From Schizochytrium sp. TIO01 (taxonomy: Eukaryota; Sar; Bigyra; Thraustochytrida; Thraustochytriidae), in the NCBI GenBank assembly GCA_004764695.1, contig SMSO01000025.1:2618102-2682101 (forward strand): a DNA stretch of 64,000 nt. The letters are read 5' to 3'. Of the stretch, positions 11,501 through 20,490 are shown one piece after another; position 1 is the first letter of the stretch, and every line of letters starts with the position of its first letter. A program made the translations under genes and the position numbers. The notes below the pieces were generated by a model, which had not been told where the DNA came from, did no database searches, and saw nothing but the letters and a program-made list of their open reading frames with translations.

Positions 11501-12300
11501 ACAACTACGGTTGTTCCTTGCAATTTCAGTCGTTCTAGATTTACAAAGCAATATTCTAGCATGCGCGGAATGAGACCGCGAGAGCCATCGGCTCCTTGCA
11601 TGGTGAATGTTTTGCCACTGCCGGTTTGACCATAGGCAAAGATGGATGCGTTGTAACCCTTGAGAGCACTATCCGCAATGGGACGGCCGGCATCGCGGAA
11701 AACATCATCTTGGGTTTCGGCACCCTGGAAAACACGGTCGAAGGTGAACATTTGGCCTCCCTTACCTCCAACTTGAATGGTTGCACGCTTGCGACGAGCA
11801 ACATGTTGATCGCTGCTATCACCGTAATCACTCTTTTCCTCTAAAAGTTCTTCATTGGTGTCACTTTCAGGTTTTTCCAAGACGTCGATACAGGTTTCGG
11901 GCTCCTCGGATGGGCGCACGCGAACCATGACGCAGACACTAGGTGCCTCGCCACGGCCTTGCTTGCGAGAACTTCCGACGGAGCTCACGCTGCTTGCTCT
12001 TCGCAAAGATGCCATACGATCAAGCTTCCACGCTTGGCTCAACCCTGACGGAGTTCCTTTCGTTGATGATGTAGAAGACCTCGGATTCCATGTTTTGTAC
12101 TTGGGCGGAGTCTTGTACTTTCCTGCAGACCGTGGCCCTTTGCTGCCTGACGCCGTGGAGCTTATCGATCCTCGGGATACGCCGCGTGGGCCTTTTTTGG
12201 AGTCATGACCCGTAGAAGTAATGCTGCTTCGGCTCACGCTGCCACAAGCTCCCCCGCTGCTACTCAAGGTGGTGACCACCGACAACGGAGATGCCACCAT
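8524..12300 (-). CDS. Kinesin-12-type motor protein (KIF15-like)
   Basis: Single exon, 1,258 residues from the ATG at 12300. After a 120-residue Ser/Gly/Lys-rich leader the motor domain spans about 121-490: P-loop GQTGSGKT at 224-231, switch I NRESSRSHS near 347-355, switch II DLAGSE at 385-390, and neck-proximal FGQRAKRIKN. The motor reads most like kinesin-12 (GVFVEGAVEES, HVPHRDSVLTYLLRDSLGGNTKT). An acidic insert at about 140-178 separates the first strand from the rest of the motor core. A long, broken coiled coil covers about 495-1010, with heptads and a KAKLNLRKSL-like region. The tail is Ser/Pro-rich with an Ala run and basic SR-like patches, a likely microtubule-binding and phosphorylated region. 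Kinesin-12s crosslink spindle or phragmoplast microtubules, so a mitotic role is expected. Kinesin identity is certain; subfamily is probable. Confidence 0.93.
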   Translation of the reverse strand: MVASPLSVVTTLSSSGGACGSVSRSSITSTGHDSKKGPRGVSRGSISSTASGSKGPRSAGKYKTPPKYKTWNPRSSTSSTKGTPSGLSQAWKLDRMASLRRASSVSSVGSSRKQGRGEAPSVCVMVRVRPSEEPETCIDVLEKPESDTNEELLEEKSDYGDSSDQHVARRKRATIQVGGKGGQMFTFDRVFQGAETQDDVFRDAGRPIADSALKGYNASIFAYGQTGSGKTFTMQGADGSRGLIPRMLEYCFVNLERLKLQGTTVVVHCSYLEIYNENVYDLLDFETHANMGQPGFVLPSKNVREDTRRGVFVEGAVEESLGSVQDAFALLKRGADLRHVGATNMNRESSRSHSIFTLSMEIKSPAEDASSALEITRTSRINLVDLAGSERQRLTKATGNRLNEAKHINKSLSALGNVISALVERGKGRVFHVPHRDSVLTYLLRDSLGGNTKTSIIATISPDATNFQDTLSTLQFGQRAKRIKNSVKANTSISSDVSVLQREVRRLREELGRAKQPMEGENQVDSLENSALTAAEAIEKKQQENRESLSENADFQRIEAYVLKNGGLTEAIGSTAHQILRQRIAHLEEVLLHVLKELGGSREKIRHLSSEMREHHENEQVLRDDVEAKKLLLQLLEQKLKAAELADSTWFEQNEAILTECRDTSNELSLQAQIAQLKIQNASYATMFKSRAMSDENDSFEHRLSSVQMQLEAVLDDKKGLESIVKRLDKENKKLVSELENERQREEEEKDSFDCPDVYRPLGSLSSDQDLVAALEEELKQAISRADKLEQELFLEMERKAEGDAERERIKRVLDSMRVKSSGNRRASTGNFVPATFSGQTSPNAVSRAMVKVAAEAHRSARELKNVAVDIRDDQPQMTAENLVRQRLLTQLNDARKQLKEAEKNNRRLSVQLERQATSARKAKLNLRKSLSERDTNLGNEQQRLVESESKFQMLQEQHERLMCTNKELKEAVEMANSFADYKSKQLDKVMGEMETLRRRLTAQYNPGNDFASSILRASSGSVMTKQSRDSFQTVRLSTFENDDTATHHGTPRQSSISALGFTPRSSMSDVESFNPATTLRNSFTPEQPPKNNKYQLNTTKMRENLPSTSNDDSSTRANAPNLCASPKKSVAAFFPVSESSSAAAAAAATPVAPPKTDGKQKPTSNSGKGSSSKFSSSKHHGHSRRSSGLLTPRSLRERMRASYASNENDRIHSNVKSTPESGSKKPSGLSVQHNTGSGSTSGSPFRLSQFLRFSSSR

Positions 12301-14331
12301 CACGCAGTCAGCATTACCACGCCAGCAACAGTTCAATGGTGATGGCGATTTGATTAATCGTTGATCGATAGTTTAGTTGTTTATTTTGCCAACGCAGTCG
12401 ATATAATAGAATAGTTTATGGTCAATGCGTCATTGTCATCCTCGTTAGTGAAATGTCATAATCCCAGACCCAAACACCAACCGCTCACACGAAGCTTTGC
12501 TACTCCGATCGCTAGGAGTCCAATCGAGCCCAGTCAGAGCAAAAGAGCCTCACCAGCGGGCGTTTTACTCTCCATGGTTGCTCTTGTCGGCACTGATTAC
12601 GCGCCGTTTCTGCCCTATAACTTACATTCCTGACCGAGCACTCACTGGTGTTAGCGGAGGTCTTTCCATCTTGCCAGTTCGGAGCCGGCCTCTAAGTGTG
12701 GCTAGCCCTCTAGCCTCAAGACTCTCGCAAGAGCGCCCAGCCCTCGAACCTTCAAAATTGAGGCGTGTCTCTTCTCTTCTGTTTGATCAAATCAAGTTCT
12801 GGGCTCCCAAATTGCTTGTGCCTTAGGTATTGGAATGCAATGCAGAGGAATATTACTTAACGCAATTCAACGCAACGTAAATGTGCGCAACGCAATTTGG
12901 CGAAACTAACAACTCGAAGATATGTGATCGGAGGGCATCAAACTAGAACGTTCTAGAACGACTATTATTTGGGAAGGAGAACATCGCTGTGATGGTCTAT
13001 TCCTTACAATCCTTTGACTTGCAATTCAGAAGTATCACCCATAACCAAGGTAGTATTGCTCTGTTTGCAGACACTAAATATCTGCGGCTGTCACTTCATT
13101 TTCAATTCATGATGTGGTCACGAAAGCCTTATTTCTTTCCTTAGCGTAGATGGTGTATCGATCCATATGTACTTCTAGTGACGTCAAGCTTTGAAAAGCA
13201 ATATATATAGCAAGCCTTTCAACAAGTATCTTGCGCAAGTCCTTTAGTCTGACAGCATCATATATCGAGTCCACCTTCGTTATTGCTCCAGATTCCGCGC
13301 AAGGCGATGGCACATAATTTACGACTTTTCTATTTACTTGATTCTTCTAACTATTCAAACAAGCACCTTGCCAGAATTTGTTGACTCTGTCTCAGGTGCA
13401 GCAGCTTCTTTGGTTCAAACATGTACAGTAGACCAGATACAGTGTATAATTTAGTTTTAAGGTGATGAATATCTATAGAGACCAAGGTGTTTAATATTTA
13501 ACGTTTGCTCTTGAGGTCATTTACGATGCTGAGAACTTTAAGACATAGTTTCATACTCGATGGGAGACTTTTGGTTAAAACTTCCGCCTCAGTAGGTACT
13601 GGTAAACTCCCACTGTACAATGGCAATTTTCTGAGAAGTGGGTTCAGGTTATTTTGACTTTAAGTTTCCATACATTATATTTCTTATCCCAATAGGATAT
13701 TTTGGGACTACTTAGTGCGTCAACTGTCAAAGAACAGCATGCTCTGGAGATGACATCTGCAGCTGCATCATCTTAAAATCATTCTTTCTAACCTTCTGGT
13801 AGCTGAATGAATAACGTTCACGTCGTTTGCTTGAGAGCCAACTTGCTTATTATCGATTGTAATGTATGCGTTTGGACTAGCAGGCAAACTTCTTATTTTG
13901 CTGTAAGCGCGCTTTCTAAAATGTACATGTAGTCTATGTTTGAGTTCTTGAAGTTTTTGGGCTAGCTCGTATCACACAAATGCGGACTGCTCTAAATCTG
14001 AAAGTCTTCTCTTGCGCATCGCAATTTTCCTATATGAGGTACCTAAGGCGTTTGTTTCTGATCCCATTTATTCCACTGCTCAATTGATATCGCTATTGCG
14101 CTGATAAAATTACTTCAGTTGCAGATAATTTGTTCTACTTTAGATTAGGTCATAATAAATAGAGTTGATGAATAAAGTCAATATTATTTTATAAAATAGC
14201 ACTGATTCATTTGTTCAAAGAAACAATTTTTAAAAATATAAAGAAAAAAAAAATAATGAAGTGCTTTGCGATCTTCGTAGTGACCTTTCGCCAGATCGCT
14301 ACTGCAGAGGCGCCTGTCAGGACCTGTGACC
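12301..14331. other. 2 kb divergent spacer between the kinesin and TRAPPC10 genes
   Basis: No supported gene. It contains a GC-richer block (12420-12830) without a convincing reading frame, clustered ACGCAA motifs at about 12855-12900, a perfect heat-shock-type element at 12945-12959, and AT-rich DNA from 13060 to 14290. Confidence 0.5.
12945..12959. promoter_or_regulatory. Heat-shock element, perfect three-unit consensus
   Basis: The bases AGAAC-GTTCT-AGAAC form three alternating nGAAn/nTTCn units, the HSF-binding consensus. They also lie in the 14-bp palindrome CTAGAACGTTCTAG (12943-12956). It is about 645 bp upstream of the kinesin ATG and 1.4 kb upstream of TRAPPC10. Binding is inferred from sequence only. 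Confidence 0.45.
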
Positions 14332-17300
14332 ATGGCGAGCGCTCAAGAGGCTCGCGCGGAGGCGCTTTCCTCTGCCGCATCGCTTTTTGTTATCCATGGT
14401 GCTCTTGACGACGGTCTCCGCGGCGAGGAGGACCATCTTGACCGTGCCCCTGGCGAAGATAATCTTCAACAATATGAACAACAACAACAGCAGCAAAAAC
14501 AACAGCGAAAACAACTCCGAGACACAGATTCCTCCAGCTCCTCAAACAGAACTAAGAAGGCACCCGAGTCTGTGGGAGACGGCACACCGCAAGGCGCACC
14601 TGAGGAGTCCGAAAACAGAGAAAATCGGCACAATGTGGGCGTTAGGAGATGGACAGAGTGTCTCGGACCCGAGAATGTCTACTTGTTGCCGCGAGAAGTA
14701 TCTGGCATCCCAAGAGCCTCTATTTGTGTGCATGACCCTGATGGCATGTGGCCCTTGATCGAGTCGGAGTTTCTACGAAGAATACAACGCGTGGAATATC
14801 AGTGGGGCGGACGGGTCTTGCGGAAACTTCAGGTAGAAATCATCAATCCGCAACATCGTTATCTCTCATACCACGCCTCCTCACCGTTAGACTCTTTCAA
14901 AATACCTTATTTGCACATTTACCTGCTCAAATGCGATAGCTTAGAAGAGTACAAGGCTGCTATCCGTCAGAGGCTTTGTGCTTGGGTGAACGAGCGAAAG
15001 CATTCAGCAAACGGGTTAGGGAAGACAGAATTTCTTGTTGTCTACGTACCTCGGCTTTACCATGTGGCTGACGCTGACAAGGTGAATACAATAACAAAAA
15101 AGCTATTGGAAAAAATTCGATTAGATGTCAACGAGGGAAAAGAAGAGCACTGTGCTCGTATTTCATTGTTTCAGAACGACTATATGCACAATTCAGGTGA
15201 CCGTGATACTAGTTCTGAGGCCGTAGCTTCAGGCGACGGCGAATGGGTAGAAATGATGAGCTTAGTGTTTCGTAGCATCACGTCAGCATTTGAGCTCCGC
15301 TGTCGGAAGCTTGAGGATATGGTACTAAAGTTAGAGCATCAAGTTGATGTACCTGGATGGAATTACTGTACATATCTTATTGTGAAAGAGAACCTTGCTC
15401 TCTGCTGGCTGCAGATTGGACAACCTTTTGATGCTTTGCGGATACTCGATAGTCTAGCGATGCATTTTGACAATATTGTAGAGGGTGACGTGGAGCCCAA
15501 ACGCTCAACAAATAACCTCCGTATTGATCTGTATCGTGTGCAAAGCCTTCGATTGCGCCTCCTGGGGCGGCATGTCGGAGCGCCAACTAGTAATGCGCTC
15601 TCTGAGAAGGAAGTTAAAAGTATGCTGTCTCTGGAATCCAAGCCTTCATCTTCTTCAGTGGGGGAGACTTCAGGTCCGAAAGCAGAAAGAGGTGACAATG
15701 TACTCGGCACGGAAGGTGCTACGCAGCTGATGAATCAAAGTAAGGTCGTGGCTGCCCGGCTGGCCCGGAGGCTTGCTTGCTCTCTCTCGTTTGGTTCGAG
15801 CGGTACAGGCAAAGTTGTTAACCGTAAACGCCGAACTGAATCAACAACTGAACGGCGGTATTATCAAGAACCTACTTCTGCAGACTCTCGGGAATCTAGT
15901 GGATCTGTCGATACGGTCAAATCCTCACGTGTCTCAGAAGCTACACAGCATCCTATCACGCCCCAAGAGAGCACACGAAAGCTCCCAGCAGCGCCCCAAA
16001 GTGCTAAAACAGCTGCGTCAGAGGAATTCGATGATGATGGTTTCGTATCAGCGCCGCTTGTTTCACGCTCGAATTCTTCTCATAGCTTGCATCGTGTGCC
16101 GAGCGTGCAAACGTCGCTTTCCTCAAAGTCCCTACCGCCAATTCCTTGCCATGTTCTCGACCCTCATCGAAAAGCTTACCGAGAGCAGATTTATAAAAGT
16201 GCTGTATCTATCTTAGAGGTTCGGCTTTACCTCTTTATGCGTTCAACACTTCTTCTCTTAGCTGTTAACCGAGCTGACGAAGCCCTTCGTCGTGGTCTTC
16301 ACTTCATCTCCCTTTTCATGCGCGATCTCCTTCAAGCTAGCGAGAAGTGGGACTCTGATACTGAGGACCACGGTGATTCAGAGCAACCAGACCGACGCGA
16401 AGGCCGAGCAATTGCCTTGAGTTGGTCTATTATTGCCTGCCTTGAGCTGGTTGCAGCAGGTCATGCTGCACGTGCGGGACCTCAAAACCCAGACGTGTCT
16501 CCAGATGTTTTTCTGTACCAGAGCGAACTAATTGCATTTGCAACATCCTGTTACGAAGAACTTATTGCTGAGGTTCACGGCGGGCCAGTCCCTACCTCTT
16601 TACCAGAGCAATCTTCCCTGTCTAGTAGGGTGTGGAATAAGTTCTCATGGGTGCAACAAATGCCGAAGTATCTGGCAGCTCCAACCGCGCAGGTTAACAC
16701 CTCGTCATCTTCAAAGCTTCTGACTTGGCTTCCTTTAGGTCTCAATTATGCTTTGAACAATCAAAAGGTGGGTATCGAGTTTTATTCTCATCTATCTGAG
16801 TGCCGTGCATCGTACTTACGTTTGGCTGGTCGCTATCGAAGTGCATTCAGAATTGATTTCCGCAATGCATCCTTATGGGTTTCACACAACAGGCCTCGCG
16901 ATGCACGGGATACGATCAATCGCATCGAACAAGATGAGATTAGTGCTACAATCATCCGCCCGTCACCCCAACTTCGTGCTGAATATGGGCTGTTGAATAC
17001 TCAAGTGAAGGCTATGAGCTTACAAACCGAGGCTGCCATAAGACAAGCTCTGCAAGTAGTTAGCATGCTCGATGCTCAACATTCTCAGCGCCAGGCAGCT
17101 TTGGAGCTGGCCTTAGCGAATGTTGGCAAACTTCGTAATGAACTTCGTCTTCCTGGCGGTGAGTATTCTCTTTTACGCTGGAGAGAAACCCTGCCTGCAG
17201 ATATTATCGAGAACCTTGAAAATGACAATGGTGTGGATGGTGGAGAAACAACAAACTCTACTGGAAACCTTATGCTGTCTCGTCGTTGTGGGGAGGTTCT

Positions 17301-19464
17301 TAGCCTTCGCCTCTCTGTGAATAGTCTTTTACCTGAAGATGTTGAGTTTACCCGAGTTTATGTTCGCACAAAGCGACTCCCTCCTCGTGCGAACTTACGC
17401 GTACAAATCCCAGTAAGCTCAGGTGAGGCTTTGCACGACTTAGTTCGTCACCGCTCTTCAGACCATCCAGTATTGCCTCTAACCCCACTTGAGGCGAAGC
17501 CACCAACTGAAGCAGCCTCTGGGAAGCAACATACCAGAAAAACGCAATCACCATCTGGAACTGATTCAGAGATGACAGCAACTCCTGATCCTGATCTCAC
17601 AGAAGATGATGAAGATCCGTGGCGTGAACATGAAGTTGAGAACTTAATCAAACCTTCTTTGGTGAATAGTGAAGAAAAGATAGCTACACTTTATGATGGC
17701 CCACCCACTGCGGAGTTTAGTCCACCTCTCCGTGTCAACCCTGCAGCGTTGCGTCGGGTGAGTATTAGTAGCCGCAAGAGTATTTCCGAGCGATCCCCTC
17801 CTGCTCACAATAACTCAAGCCGCATTCACTACTTCGAAGCTGATGTTGTCCGTATTGCTCCCGGCAAACAAGACGTTGTCGTTGTAGCACCTCCATCTGA
17901 TCAAAATGGCCATATGATGGCCCCAGGTTTATATGAACTTGACCGTGTTGTTTTTCAGAAAGATCAGCTTCGTTTGGTATACCCAATCAAATACCAGCAC
18001 CGACAGTTTCGCATCGAGCTTACTTCAATGCCTCCTCTATTTACTGTCGAAGTCGTGCGTCCGGTTGGCAGTTTTTTAGCACTTGACGATGTCGTGAACA
18101 AAGAAGTCGAGGTAGAGCTGAGATTGCGCAAGTCTGACTTTGCTCGATACCCGAAGTTGGCTGGTGTTCATGCAAAACTTGATTTGGATAGTGCTCAACC
18201 TAAGAGGCTACCACTTTTGATTGAAAAGGACAGCGTGGGCAATGGACTCAAACTCGAAGCTTCAGAATTGGACAAAGGAATCCTTTCAGAAACTGGGGCT
18301 AATGAGAAGACAATCAAGTTTCTGCTGAAGCTGAATTCTAGTCATTCGAAGGAAGTTGATTGTTTGCTGCAACCTAACAAGGCGGACGTCCAGATCCTAC
18401 GTCGCAAAGGATTTAAGGAGAATGATTCCTCTTTGATGTCATCATGGGATCTGAATGTTGATGTTCGTACCTTGTTGGACCAGGTTGATGTTAAAGGCGT
18501 TCATCACGAGGTGGCTCTGGATCAAACAGAGAAGGTGACAATTAAGTATGGGGCACCATTCGAAATTTCTCAGTTTGTTCAATTCCGAGCTGGCCGTGTG
18601 TGGGTTCAATTTACTCTGCGAAGTAACCTGCCGTATACCGTGACCTTGAACGATGCCAAGCTTATGCTTGAAAACGATGAGTTCAAACTTCTGGAACGTA
18701 CCAGTAGCCGGAAAGCATGCGACGAACTTGCTCCAGGTCACGAGGTATATTTAACATTTTCATCTGAAGCCTTCCCACAAGTCGAACCCGCTGAAGTGCA
18801 TCTGCTCACATTTTCCACCAACTATTCTCCCCAGCACCAGAAGATAACAAGTGAAGGTTTCTTCGAACGGACAGTAGCAATCAGGCAAGAAATTGACCGT
18901 CGATGCCTTTCTATAAAGTCCTTATGCACCAATACTGAGGTTGTACATCTTGGGTCAACCGCGACCTTTGTGTATCACATGGACAAGCCTCAAGAGGACA
19001 AGACTGTTCGTGTCGAAAGCGTTTTTGCTGAATCCACAGATCTGATCAATGTTTCTGCAAGTCCGTTACGAAAGCGACACTCAAGCCGCAGGCTTCTTAT
19101 GTCAACTCCTGGCGGTAGCGCGACAATTAGAACGGGCCGCAAGACGCTGAAGACATCTTCACCTTCAGCAATGTCTCCGACAGATACATCAATTCAGGAT
19201 GCCCCGTCTACTCCTGTTCTAGACAACACAGATGAGAGAGAGAATTCCTCACTTGAGGTTGAGTTTGTACTTGCCTTTGATCCGACATCTTGGATGATTG
19301 TGGGTACTGAACGAGGCCATGTAGATCTTACAAAGTCCAGTTTTGTCACATGTGAGTTCATTCCCCTTCAAGCTGGAGAACTGCCTTTTCCCGTTCTTGA
19401 AGTCCTCAACTTTGAGTCCAAGGAGTCTGGGCCGCGTTCGTTTGTTCGTGTGTCAGATGCATAG
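14332..19464 (+). CDS. TRAPPC10: TRAPPC10/Trs130-like subunit of the TRAPP II tethering complex
   Basis: Single exon, 1,710 residues from the ATG at 14332 (CCATGG context). Residues about 105-300 resemble the N-terminal region of TRAPPC10/Trs130: a WTECLGPENVYLLP strand, an IPYLHIYLLKCDSLEEYK segment, then LVVYVPRL followed by a DKVNTITKKLLEKIRLD helix that matches the family's IRNDF-type segment. The middle is helical with TPR-like pairs (about 350-950) and broken by Ser-rich linkers. The C-terminal third is mostly beta-strand, as in the family's Ig-like domains. TRAPP II tethers vesicles at the Golgi and activates Rab11/Ypt31. Odd points are a Gln run near residue 45, coded by CAA/CAG, and greater length than human TRAPPC10 (about 1,260). 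The match is distributed over the chain, not set by one motif, so confidence is moderate. Confidence 0.72.
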   Translation: MASAQEARAEALSSAASLFVIHGALDDGLRGEEDHLDRAPGEDNLQQYEQQQQQQKQQRKQLRDTDSSSSSNRTKKAPESVGDGTPQGAPEESENRENRHNVGVRRWTECLGPENVYLLPREVSGIPRASICVHDPDGMWPLIESEFLRRIQRVEYQWGGRVLRKLQVEIINPQHRYLSYHASSPLDSFKIPYLHIYLLKCDSLEEYKAAIRQRLCAWVNERKHSANGLGKTEFLVVYVPRLYHVADADKVNTITKKLLEKIRLDVNEGKEEHCARISLFQNDYMHNSGDRDTSSEAVASGDGEWVEMMSLVFRSITSAFELRCRKLEDMVLKLEHQVDVPGWNYCTYLIVKENLALCWLQIGQPFDALRILDSLAMHFDNIVEGDVEPKRSTNNLRIDLYRVQSLRLRLLGRHVGAPTSNALSEKEVKSMLSLESKPSSSSVGETSGPKAERGDNVLGTEGATQLMNQSKVVAARLARRLACSLSFGSSGTGKVVNRKRRTESTTERRYYQEPTSADSRESSGSVDTVKSSRVSEATQHPITPQESTRKLPAAPQSAKTAASEEFDDDGFVSAPLVSRSNSSHSLHRVPSVQTSLSSKSLPPIPCHVLDPHRKAYREQIYKSAVSILEVRLYLFMRSTLLLLAVNRADEALRRGLHFISLFMRDLLQASEKWDSDTEDHGDSEQPDRREGRAIALSWSIIACLELVAAGHAARAGPQNPDVSPDVFLYQSELIAFATSCYEELIAEVHGGPVPTSLPEQSSLSSRVWNKFSWVQQMPKYLAAPTAQVNTSSSSKLLTWLPLGLNYALNNQKVGIEFYSHLSECRASYLRLAGRYRSAFRIDFRNASLWVSHNRPRDARDTINRIEQDEISATIIRPSPQLRAEYGLLNTQVKAMSLQTEAAIRQALQVVSMLDAQHSQRQAALELALANVGKLRNELRLPGGEYSLLRWRETLPADIIENLENDNGVDGGETTNSTGNLMLSRRCGEVLSLRLSVNSLLPEDVEFTRVYVRTKRLPPRANLRVQIPVSSGEALHDLVRHRSSDHPVLPLTPLEAKPPTEAASGKQHTRKTQSPSGTDSEMTATPDPDLTEDDEDPWREHEVENLIKPSLVNSEEKIATLYDGPPTAEFSPPLRVNPAALRRVSISSRKSISERSPPAHNNSSRIHYFEADVVRIAPGKQDVVVVAPPSDQNGHMMAPGLYELDRVVFQKDQLRLVYPIKYQHRQFRIELTSMPPLFTVEVVRPVGSFLALDDVVNKEVEVELRLRKSDFARYPKLAGVHAKLDLDSAQPKRLPLLIEKDSVGNGLKLEASELDKGILSETGANEKTIKFLLKLNSSHSKEVDCLLQPNKADVQILRRKGFKENDSSLMSSWDLNVDVRTLLDQVDVKGVHHEVALDQTEKVTIKYGAPFEISQFVQFRAGRVWVQFTLRSNLPYTVTLNDAKLMLENDEFKLLERTSSRKACDELAPGHEVYLTFSSEAFPQVEPAEVHLLTFSTNYSPQHQKITSEGFFERTVAIRQEIDRRCLSIKSLCTNTEVVHLGSTATFVYHMDKPQEDKTVRVESVFAESTDLINVSASPLRKRHSSRRLLMSTPGGSATIRTGRKTLKTSSPSAMSPTDTSIQDAPSTPVLDNTDERENSSLEVEFVLAFDPTSWMIVGTERGHVDLTKSSFVTCEFIPLQAGELPFPVLEVLNFESKESGPRSFVRVSDA

Positions 19465-19923
19465 GTTTTACATTTTACCTCTGACTCATGGAATACTAGG
19501 GTAGAGGGACCTTGATTGATATTCATTGACAGGTCTCTAATTTGGTTCATGATTCATTTGTCTTTCTTAGTAAGCTAGTACTTATTTTCACTCTTTTTAA
19601 AAAAAAAAGTAATGCGCAAGAACCGCTTCGATTTATCGAGATAATGCGTTCAGATATGTATAATGCACAGCAAGTTGAAGAGAGACCAAAACAGATATAA
19701 AGTAAGATTTGTATTCCGCACAGAATGTTTGACAGTAATTTAGTCGTAGTAAGCTAGTACTATGTTGAAGTGTTTGTGAAAGCCTGGAGACCATGAATGC
19801 GCTTTCAATACTCTCATTGGTAGAAAAAACGAGCGGTCTGTTCTGCAGGTCTCGGCTCAATTGTTGTTTGTAACAAGGGCAAAGAGCTAACAAGCGTTGG
19901 CGAAGAGAACTCCATTTGCAACT
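19465..19923. other. Convergent 3' spacer with a 15-bp direct repeat
   Basis: Holds the 3' ends of TRAPPC10 and the cytidylyltransferase gene. TAGTAAGCTAGTACT occurs twice in direct orientation (19568-19582 and 19747-19761), and a short A-run lies at 19599-19608. No gene seen. Confidence 0.5.
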
Positions 19924-20490
19924 TTACTGCTCCTTGGCAGCAGCATCCTTCTTGCTTTGAGAGGCACGCTCAAGGAGCCAGCTGGAACTCTGCACACGGG
20001 CACCGAGCGGCATGACAACCCGGATGCCAACTGTTCATGATTTTTAAAGCCTCATTAGAATGTTAGTTTTCACACATCATCGCCATACTTTTTGGTATTT
20101 TGTCTATTCTGAGACGAATGCATTTTAAGTAAACTTACGACGGTGGCAAGCCTCACGCTCTTCCTTCATGTACTCAGGGCCCTCATCAAGGCCAATGGCA
20201 AAGATATCGGGAGAAACAGCCTCGAGGCCACGAACAACACTCTCGTCATCATCCGGGGCCTCCATGGCAGCATCGACGACACGGAGGGCGCGGAGCATCT
20301 TAACGCGCTCGGCGCAAGGCATGAAAGCCTTGCCCTTCTTCATGGCAGCCTGCTTGTCGCTGTTGACAATAACCCAGAGAGTTCCCTCACCATCGCCCTC
20401 ATTTGCGAGAGCCTTGGCTTTCTTGAGGTAGTCAATGTGACCGTGGTGAAGAGGGTCAAAGAACCCGGAGACGGCGACAACCTTGCCCAT
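19924..20490 (-). CDS. Cytidylyltransferase-like nucleotidyltransferase, two exons
   Basis: Exon 1 is 20490-20139 and exon 2 is 20030-19924, separated by a 108-nt GTAAGT...ACAG intron that splits a Leu codon in phase 1. The spliced protein is 152 residues. Motifs of the HxGH nucleotidyltransferase superfamily are in order: SGFFDPLHHGHIDYL (the HxGH signature), WVIVNSDKQAAMKKGKAF, AERVKMLRALRVVD, then DIFAIGLDE. Exon 2 supplies VQSSSWLLERA, equivalent to the ISSSxI/STTxI motif, which confirms the splice. It most resembles the single-domain glycerol-3-phosphate cytidylyltransferase and RfaE C-terminal type, which activates a phosphosugar or polyol with CTP or ATP. The substrate is unknown. The C-terminus is Lys/Ala-rich without a targeting signal. 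Codons favour G/C at third positions, suggesting good expression. Confidence 0.85.
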
